Position numbers and translations under genes: made by a program. This document shows positions 21,070 to 25,684 of a stretch of 25,684 nt of DNA, one piece after another. Origin of the DNA: a virus; the IMG/VR virus record IMGVR_UViG_3300030106_000675, positions 1 through 25,684 of that record. One strand, 5' to 3'. Position 1 is the stretch's first letter. The number at the start of each line of letters is the position of its first letter. A model generated the notes under the pieces. The model ran no database searches and was not told the origin of the DNA. It saw only the letters and a list, made by a program, of their open reading frames with translations.

Positions 21070-21654
21070 ATGGCGAATACAACATTTAATGGACCAGTAA
21101 GGTCCGAAGGTGGTTTTGAACAAATCACTAAAAACTCAACAACTGGAGCAATAACAACTAATCTAGATGTTGATACAAGTGGTAATATTAGTACAACAGG
21201 AACAGTAAATAATTTACTATCTGTTACTAGCGTTACTGATTCAACACTTACTCCAACTACAGCACAGTCTGGAACTATTTTTAGTTTGAATAGAGCTGCT
21301 GGTATTACAGTAACCTTGCCTGCTGCTGCTGCTGGACTATTTTATGAATTTCATATAGGCACTACATTTACAGGTACTTTTATTTTACAAGGTGCTTCTA
21401 GTGCAGATACTTTCCAAGGAATGGTATTTCAGCTTGATAAAGATGAATTAGGAAGCGTAGTAGCTCTTAATGAAGATATTGACACCGCAGGATGGAATGT
21501 TCCTGCTGCTGCTGACTATAGATTAACTATGGATGCTGACACTGATGGTCGTTTTATTGGCGGTCATATTAGATGTGTAGCTATTACAGATGCCATATGG
21601 CTTCTTAATGGTCATGTCTTTGGTGATGGCACTGTTTCTCATAGTTTTAGCTAG
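21070..21654 (+). CDS. Putative virion structural protein
   Basis: 194 residues, ATG 21070 with AGGAGA 7 nt upstream. It is rich in Thr, Ser, Gly and Ala, with repeated short strands (NTTFNGPVRSEGGF, LDVDTSGNISTTGT, GITVTLPAAAAGLFYEF). This resembles head fibre or decoration proteins with beta-helical or jelly-roll parts. No enzyme motif was seen. It is the first gene after the capsid terminator. Confidence 0.7.
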   Translation: MANTTFNGPVRSEGGFEQITKNSTTGAITTNLDVDTSGNISTTGTVNNLLSVTSVTDSTLTPTTAQSGTIFSLNRAAGITVTLPAAAAGLFYEFHIGTTFTGTFILQGASSADTFQGMVFQLDKDELGSVVALNEDIDTAGWNVPAAADYRLTMDADTDGRFIGGHIRCVAITDAIWLLNGHVFGDGTVSHSFS

Positions 21655-21663
21655 GAGTAAATT

Positions 21664-22071
21664 ATGGCTGATGCAGTAACTTCACAAACTATCATTGATG
21701 GTGAAAGAAATTGTGTTATGAAGTTTACCAATGTCAGCGATGGTACTGGCGAATCCGCAGTAGCTAAGGTAGATGTATCTGCCTTAGCTTCTAATTCAGA
21801 AGGTGAAGCATGTTCTGAAGTTAGAGTTTTGCGTGTGAGTCATGCGATTGTTGGTATGTCGGTACAACTATTCTTTGATGCAACTTCAAATGTTTTATTT
21901 ATGGAACTAGCTGAAAGCAGTAACGGACACATGGAGTTCGGTGAGTTTGGCGGTATTCCAAATAATGCAGGGAGTGGTAAAACAGGAGACATCTTATTTA
22001 CTACTAAAGGTCATAGTTCAGGAGACACTTATTCTATCGTATTAGAAATGACTAAAGTGTATTCTGACTAA
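21664..22071 (+). CDS. Putative virion structural protein
   Basis: 135 residues, ATG 21664 with AGGAG about 7 nt upstream. Beta-rich: MKFTNVSDGTGESAVAKVDV, SHAIVGMSVQLFFDATSN, then GDILFTTKGHSSGDTYSIVLEM. This conserved type recurs in marine phages downstream of the capsid gene, and a surface or neck position is plausible. The family name is unknown to me. Confidence 0.7.
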   Translation: MADAVTSQTIIDGERNCVMKFTNVSDGTGESAVAKVDVSALASNSEGEACSEVRVLRVSHAIVGMSVQLFFDATSNVLFMELAESSNGHMEFGEFGGIPNNAGSGKTGDILFTTKGHSSGDTYSIVLEMTKVYSD

Positions 22072-22083
22072 TTAGGAGAAATT

Positions 22084-22383
22084 ATGTCTAATTATATTAT
22101 TTCTGAAACTGGTGAGTTTCCTCCACAATATAAGGTATTAAGTCTTAGTGATGATGGTATTTATCGACCTATCTTTGGTCCTGATCCTGACTTAGAAGAT
22201 GCTCAACGCAAATGCGATGAGATGAACGGAGTCAGAGCAAGGGATGATAAAGGTCATTATATAGCTGATGATCCAAGCACACCTGATGTGAATGAGGCTT
22301 ATGTTGGTGGCAAAAAACCTAAAAAGAAAAAAATTGCCAAGAAAAAAACAGTTAAGAAAAAGAAAACAGTTAAGAAAAAATAA
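22084..22383 (+). CDS. Hypothetical protein with lysine-rich tail
   Basis: 99 residues, ATG 22084 with AGGAG 7 nt upstream. The first 70 residues form a small acidic globular domain (QYKVLSLSDDGIYRPIFGP; LEDAQRKCDEMNGVRA). The last 25 residues are almost only lysine with threonine and valine (KKKTVKKKKTVKKK pattern), a repeat-like tail suited to DNA binding. The stop overlaps the next start (TAATG). Confidence 0.7.
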   Translation: MSNYIISETGEFPPQYKVLSLSDDGIYRPIFGPDPDLEDAQRKCDEMNGVRARDDKGHYIADDPSTPDVNEAYVGGKKPKKKKIAKKKTVKKKKTVKKK

Positions 22384-22910
22384 TGCTTAACATTGCTCTA
22401 TTGATGAAAGAACTTCGTCAATGGAGTAAAACTGTTTTAGAACAACCGCAGAGTAAGTTTAATAACTTACCTGCGTGTCCTTTTGCTAAGAAGACTTGGA
22501 ATAATAACAAGGTTGATATTATGATAAGTCAATGTGGTGATTGGTCAGACCTCATGGATAGTATTATAAGTTTCAATGATACTTACGATGTTATTATTTA
22601 TTGTGGTGATGACTATGAAAATATTACTGCAGATGAATTAGTTGAAAGAATTGATTTATTAAACGAACAAGCTAATCCATTAAATTTATATTTAATGGGT
22701 TCACACCCTGATAGCGAAATATCTTTTGCATCAGACACAGAGTTTTACGGAATATTTGATGATGACTATTATCAAATCTTTTTACAAAGATTAGATACAT
22801 TAATTGAAGCATCTGATAATATCTTTAAAAAGGGTTATTATAAAAATTATAATAATAACGAATTTCAATCCCAAATATTAAATAGGAGAAAATTATGGCA
22901 GGGAAAATGA
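22383..22910 (+). CDS. Conserved hypothetical protein
   Basis: 175 residues, ATG 22383 sharing a base with the previous stop. It contains LPACPFAKKTWNNNKVDIM, ISQCGDWSDLMDSI and an alternating hydrophobic strand VIIYCGDDYENIT, followed by NPLNLYLMGSHPDSE. The family has been seen in marine phages and bacteria, with a conserved CPFAKK motif; no reaction is known to me. The protein is acidic, in contrast to its neighbours. Confidence 0.65.
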   Translation: MLNIALLMKELRQWSKTVLEQPQSKFNNLPACPFAKKTWNNNKVDIMISQCGDWSDLMDSIISFNDTYDVIIYCGDDYENITADELVERIDLLNEQANPLNLYLMGSHPDSEISFASDTEFYGIFDDDYYQIFLQRLDTLIEASDNIFKKGYYKNYNNNEFQSQILNRRKLWQGK

Positions 22911-23104
22911 AGTCTAAAATTATGAAAAATGGCATGAAAAATGGTAAAAATACCAAGAAAGCTAAAGTTATGAAAAAGCGTTCAGGTATGAAAATACCTA
23001 AAAAAATGGGTATGGGTAAAAAAACTGACATGAAAATGAAAAAAGGCATGGAAGTTCAAAACTTCAAAGACATGGTGTTTAAGAAGTTTGGCGGAAAACT
23101 ATAG
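22895..23104 (+). CDS. Very basic Lys/Met-rich small protein
   Basis: 69 residues, ATG 22895 with AGGAG 7 nt upstream, overlapping the previous gene by 16 nt. The composition is extreme: lysine and methionine dominate (MKSKIMKNGMKNGKNTKKA pattern), and it ends NFKDMVFKKFGGKL. It probably binds DNA or RNA and could be packaged with the genome. No domain was recognised. Confidence 0.6.
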   Translation: MAGKMKSKIMKNGMKNGKNTKKAKVMKKRSGMKIPKKMGMGKKTDMKMKKGMEVQNFKDMVFKKFGGKL

Positions 23105-23121
23105 ACCAGTAAACTTTTTTA

Positions 23122-23409
23122 ATGCCGATAAGAAAAAAATCTAAAATGCCTCCTCGTAATAAGAGGAATTTTAGGTCTACCAAGTCTGGTGCAGGCATGA
23201 CTGAGGCTGGAGTTAAGGCTTATAGAAGATTAAATCCAGGTTCTAAGTTAAAAACTGCAGTTACAGGCAAAGTTAAAAAAGGTAGTAAAGCTGCTAAACG
23301 CAGAAAATCTTTTTGTGCAAGGTCAGCAGGTCAAATGAAAAAGTTTCCAAAAGCTGCAAAAAACCCTAACTCTAGGCTACGGCAAGCTCGTAGAAGATGG
23401 AAATGTTAA
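23122..23409 (+). CDS. DUF6321-like basic protein
   Basis: 95 residues, strongly basic. It has the pattern STKSGAGMTEAGVKAYRR, NPGSKLKTAVTGKVKKGSK, RRKSFCARSAGQMKKFPK, NPNSRLRQARRRWKC, which is characteristic of a family common in marine phages (DUF6321). Two conserved cysteines lie at SFCARS and the C-terminus. The function is unknown. High charge suggests nucleic acid binding. The next gene starts immediately after its stop. Confidence 0.78.
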   Translation: MPIRKKSKMPPRNKRNFRSTKSGAGMTEAGVKAYRRLNPGSKLKTAVTGKVKKGSKAAKRRKSFCARSAGQMKKFPKAAKNPNSRLRQARRRWKC

Positions 23410-23517
23410 ATGGTTATTAGCCGTGCTAACTTAAAAGTATTAACTAGAAACGCACCAGCAAGTAAAAAGAAATATGCCACTAAAAAAAGGAAGGTCAAGA
23501 AAAACAGTAAGCGATAA
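23410..23517 (+). CDS. Tiny basic protein (35 residues)
   Basis: ATG 23410 immediately follows the previous stop codon. The sequence starts [20 protein letters not shown] and ends in a Lys-rich tail. Its end overlaps the start of the next small gene by 44 nt in another frame. It resembles short proteins found upstream of the MPLKKG-type gene in related phages; no function is known. Confidence 0.55.
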   Translation: MVISRANLKVLTRNAPASKKKYATKKRKVKKNSKR

Positions 23518-23632
23518 TATATCTAAACTTGTGCGTGAGGGTAAACCTCAGAAACAAGCTGTTGCTATTGCTTTACAAACTGCAGGTATCAATGAGAAGA
23601 AAAAGAAGAGACCCAAAGGTAGGAACAGGTAA
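23474..23632 (+). CDS. Small conserved phage protein, MPLKKG type
   Basis: 52 residues from ATG 23474 to TAA 23632. The pattern [20 protein letters not shown] followed by [18 protein letters not shown] is a well-conserved small protein of marine and soil phages, probably helical with a basic N-terminus. It overlaps both neighbours in other frames (44 nt and 41 nt). No function is established. Confidence 0.75.
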   Translation: MPLKKGRSRKTVSDNISKLVREGKPQKQAVAIALQTAGINEKKKKRPKGRNR

Positions 23633-23882
23633 AAAACCTAAAGGTAGTAGTAGAAGACTTTACACTGATGAAAACCCCAAAGACACAGTTAGCATTAAGT
23701 TTGCAACTCCTGCAGATGCAAGAAAAACAGTTGCAAAAGTTAAAAGAATTAAAAAACCTTTTGCAAGAAAGATACAAATTCTTACAGTCCTTGAACAAAG
23801 AGCAAAGGTAGCTGGTAAAAACGAACAAGCAAAAATAGCAAAAAAAGGTAAGGAGGCTATAAGAAGACAACATGGCAACTAG
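23592..23882 (+). CDS. Conserved basic protein of unknown function
   Basis: 96 residues from ATG 23592 ([20 protein letters not shown]); a longer frame upstream would run through the previous gene. The pattern [20 protein letters not shown], then [20 protein letters not shown], is conserved in marine phages. It overlaps the next gene by 11 nt. A role with packaged DNA or the virion is possible given its charge and context. Confidence 0.72.
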   Translation: MRRKRRDPKVGTGKKPKGSSRRLYTDENPKDTVSIKFATPADARKTVAKVKRIKKPFARKIQILTVLEQRAKVAGKNEQAKIAKKGKEAIRRQHGN

Positions 23883-24573
23883 CGGTACAACAGCATTTAA
23901 TTTAGATTTATCTGACATTATGGAAGAGGCATATGATTTATGCGGTCTTACCATGCGTTCAGGCTATGATTATCGTAGTGCTAAAAGAGCTTTAAACTTA
24001 ATATTTTTAGAGTGGCAAAACAAAGGATTAAATCTTTGGAAAATAGAACAAGCCTCTATAACTCTTACTGCTGGCACATCCTCTTATGCTGCAGAAACAA
24101 GTGCATTAGAAATAGTAGATGCATTTATTAGAACAGATGCTGCAGACACCACAAAACAATTCGATCAACTATTAAATAGAATATCTAGAACTCAATATAA
24201 TCATCAAGCTAAAAAATTAAATCAATCTAAACCTACACAGTTTTTTGTAGATAAAGGTACATCAGGGATTAATATAGTTCTTTGGTCAACACCTGACTCT
24301 GCACAAACATATACCTTAGTATATGACTATATCAAACGCATTGAAGATGCAGGTAGTGTTGCTACTAATAATGCAGATGTACCATCAAGATATTTACCAT
24401 GCTTAACTTATGCACTTGCATATAATATAGCTTGTAAAAATACTGAAGCTACCCCAAAAGTACCTATGATTAAAATGCGTTATGATGAATTATGGAATGA
24501 AGTTAGTGATGCAGATAGAGAAAGAGCATCAGTAAAATTTGTTCCTGATAGTAGTATTTATAGTAATTATTAA
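23872..24573 (+). CDS. Head-tail adaptor / tail accessory protein (P22 gp4-like)
   Basis: 233 residues, ATG 23872 with a purine-rich AAGGAGG about 13 nt upstream. The N-terminal helices (DLSDIMEEAYDLCGL, SAKRALNLIFLEWQNKGLNLW) are typical of portal-docking tail accessory factors, and SRYLPCLTYALAYNIACK follows later. The protein would attach under the portal ring. Its end overlaps the next start (TAATG). Confidence 0.72.
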   Translation: MATSGTTAFNLDLSDIMEEAYDLCGLTMRSGYDYRSAKRALNLIFLEWQNKGLNLWKIEQASITLTAGTSSYAAETSALEIVDAFIRTDAADTTKQFDQLLNRISRTQYNHQAKKLNQSKPTQFFVDKGTSGINIVLWSTPDSAQTYTLVYDYIKRIEDAGSVATNNADVPSRYLPCLTYALAYNIACKNTEATPKVPMIKMRYDELWNEVSDADRERASVKFVPDSSIYSNY

Positions 24574-24884
24574 TGTACGCAAAAGGTAAAAAGGCTTTAG
24601 GTATATGTGATAGATGTGGATTTACTTATAAACTATCAGAACTTAAATATGAAATAGAAGACAAAGTTCGTAATGGTTTGCGTGTCTGCACTTATTGTTT
24701 TGACCCTGACCATCCACAACTTAGAGTTGGTGAATTACAAACTTCTGATCCGCAGGCATTATTTAATCCTAGAGTAGATTCAGGAGAAAAAGCCTCAACA
24801 ACATATTTTGGTTTTAGTCCTGTATCTAGTACAGGCATGGTGTTAAGAGGTAATGTAGGTAAAGTAAAAATAACTATAGGCTAA
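24573..24884 (+). CDS. Small zinc-ribbon phage protein
   Basis: 103 residues, ATG 24573. CDRC at 12-15 and CTYC near 39-42 make a four-cysteine zinc ribbon, followed by DPDHPQ as in related small phage structural-region proteins. The C-terminal half is Gly/Ser-rich. Function unknown; the position between two adaptor genes suggests assembly. Confidence 0.72.
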   Translation: MYAKGKKALGICDRCGFTYKLSELKYEIEDKVRNGLRVCTYCFDPDHPQLRVGELQTSDPQALFNPRVDSGEKASTTYFGFSPVSSTGMVLRGNVGKVKITIG

Positions 24885-24885
24885 T

Positions 24886-25527
24886 ATGACATACGCAGAA
24901 TTAAAAAGTTTAATACAAAATTATGTACAGAATACAGAAACAACATTTGTTTCTGACCTACCTAATTTAATTAAACAAGCAGAAGAGAGAATACTAAAAA
25001 CAGTTAATCTTCCAGTATTTAGAAAGAATGTAAGCGGTACATTAACATCAGGAAATCAGTACCTTGCGACACCATCTGATTTTTTAGATAATTTTTCTTT
25101 ATCATTTACAAGTTCTAGTGAACAAACTTTTTTGTTATATAAAGATGTAAACTTTATCAGAGAGGCATATCCTAACGCATCAACTACTGGTATTCCAAAA
25201 CACTATGCTTTATTTGATGACACCACTTTTATAGTAGGACCAACACCAAATGATGATTTTGTTGTTGAGTTACACTATTTTTACAGACCTGCATCTATTA
25301 CTGCAGGTGCTGATAGTGGCACTACATGGCTAGCTACCAATGCTATAAATACTTTACTCTATGGAACTTTATTAGAGTCTTATGTATATATGAAAGGTGA
25401 GCCTGATATTATGATTCAATACGAGAAAAGATATTTAGAGGCTTTAGGTAAACTAAAAAATCTAGCAGAGGGTGATAATACAGTAGATATATATAGAGAT
25501 GATGCTGTTAGAGTACAAAGAATATAA
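24886..25527 (+). CDS. Phage adaptor protein (SU10-like)
   Basis: 213 residues. The N-terminus MTYAELKSLIQNYVQNTE, the segment LPNLIKQAEERILKTVNLP and the later LATPSDFLDN, YFYRPASIT and LLYGTLLESYVYMKGEPD match adaptor proteins of SU10-like podoviruses, which ring the portal. The start codon follows the previous stop by 1 nt. Its end overlaps the next start (TAATG). Confidence 0.75.
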   Translation: MTYAELKSLIQNYVQNTETTFVSDLPNLIKQAEERILKTVNLPVFRKNVSGTLTSGNQYLATPSDFLDNFSLSFTSSSEQTFLLYKDVNFIREAYPNASTTGIPKHYALFDDTTFIVGPTPNDDFVVELHYFYRPASITAGADSGTTWLATNAINTLLYGTLLESYVYMKGEPDIMIQYEKRYLEALGKLKNLAEGDNTVDIYRDDAVRVQRI

Positions 25528-25684
25528 TGTTTAATGTAGATGTAAAATCAAGCATAGGTGATATAACAGTTAGCACTACTAAAAATAAAGGTCATAGTCC
25601 TGAATATTGGACAGAACGCATAGTAGAAAGACTTATAAGTATTAGTGATAATGCTAATCCTATGGTCAAAGCACAAGCAGATGC
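25527..25684 (+). CDS. Hypothetical protein, 5' part only
   Basis: 52 codons visible from ATG 25527 to the window edge, no stop. The sequence includes TTKNKGHSPEYWTERIVER and ends with small helices. It resembles a short conserved protein seen after adaptor genes in marine phages (pattern H-x-PE-x-W-x-ER). Function unknown. Confidence 0.65.
   Translation, partial: MFNVDVKSSIGDITVSTTKNKGHSPEYWTERIVERLISISDNANPMVKAQAD

Overview
The window looks like about 25.7 kb of the genome of a tailed double-stranded DNA phage (Caudoviricetes). The gene set and AT-rich codon use resemble uncultured marine phages of low-GC proteobacteria of the SAR11 or SAR116 kind. The host is an inference from overall resemblance; nothing in the window proves it. 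No integrase, repressor of known type, tRNA or CRISPR array was seen. Both ends are cut inside genes.

Layout. (1) 1-2878, leftward: a recombination module with a RecB/Cas4-like nuclease, a Sak/DUF1071-type single-strand annealing protein and an SSB-like protein with an acidic tail, plus small unknown genes. (2) 2879-5588, rightward: a small unknown gene, a cluster of palindromic operator-like sites, a T7-gp4-like primase-helicase and an unknown gene. (3) 5530-6085, leftward: an Arc-like ribbon-helix-helix gene and an unknown gene, next to about 400 bases of non-coding DNA with strong folding potential. (4) 12298 down to 6520, leftward: one transcription unit with a good sigma70-like promoter and a terminator. 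It carries a MoxR AAA+ ATPase, a DUF3150-like protein, a metallopeptidase/VWA protein (DUF2201-like) and five small unknown genes. (5) 12397-25684, rightward: packaging and virion genes (small and large terminase, portal, GroES-like co-chaperonin, scaffold, decoration protein, major capsid protein, further structural proteins, very basic small proteins and head-tail adaptors).

The main discovery is in region 4. Five of its non-coding junctions each contain a sequence that folds as a hammerhead self-cleaving ribozyme on the transcribed strand. Two are type I and start on the base after a stop codon (9759-9850 and 10974-11057). Three are type III and lie about 20-35 nt upstream of a start codon (7197-7252, 11703-11760, 11970-12051; the last has extra core bases and may be impaired). 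Predicted cleavage would cut the roughly 5.7-kb leftward RNA into separate mRNAs, one or two genes each, and most new ends would carry a stable hairpin. This suggests ribozyme-based operon processing in place of host or phage RNases. The folds were derived by hand; activity is not demonstrated.

A second notable signal is a 20-bp near-palindrome (TAGTARGTATATACYTACTA). Two near-complete copies flank a partial copy immediately upstream of the primase-helicase gene, and again about 10 kb away immediately upstream of the large terminase gene. This looks like an operator or promoter element shared by two rightward operons.
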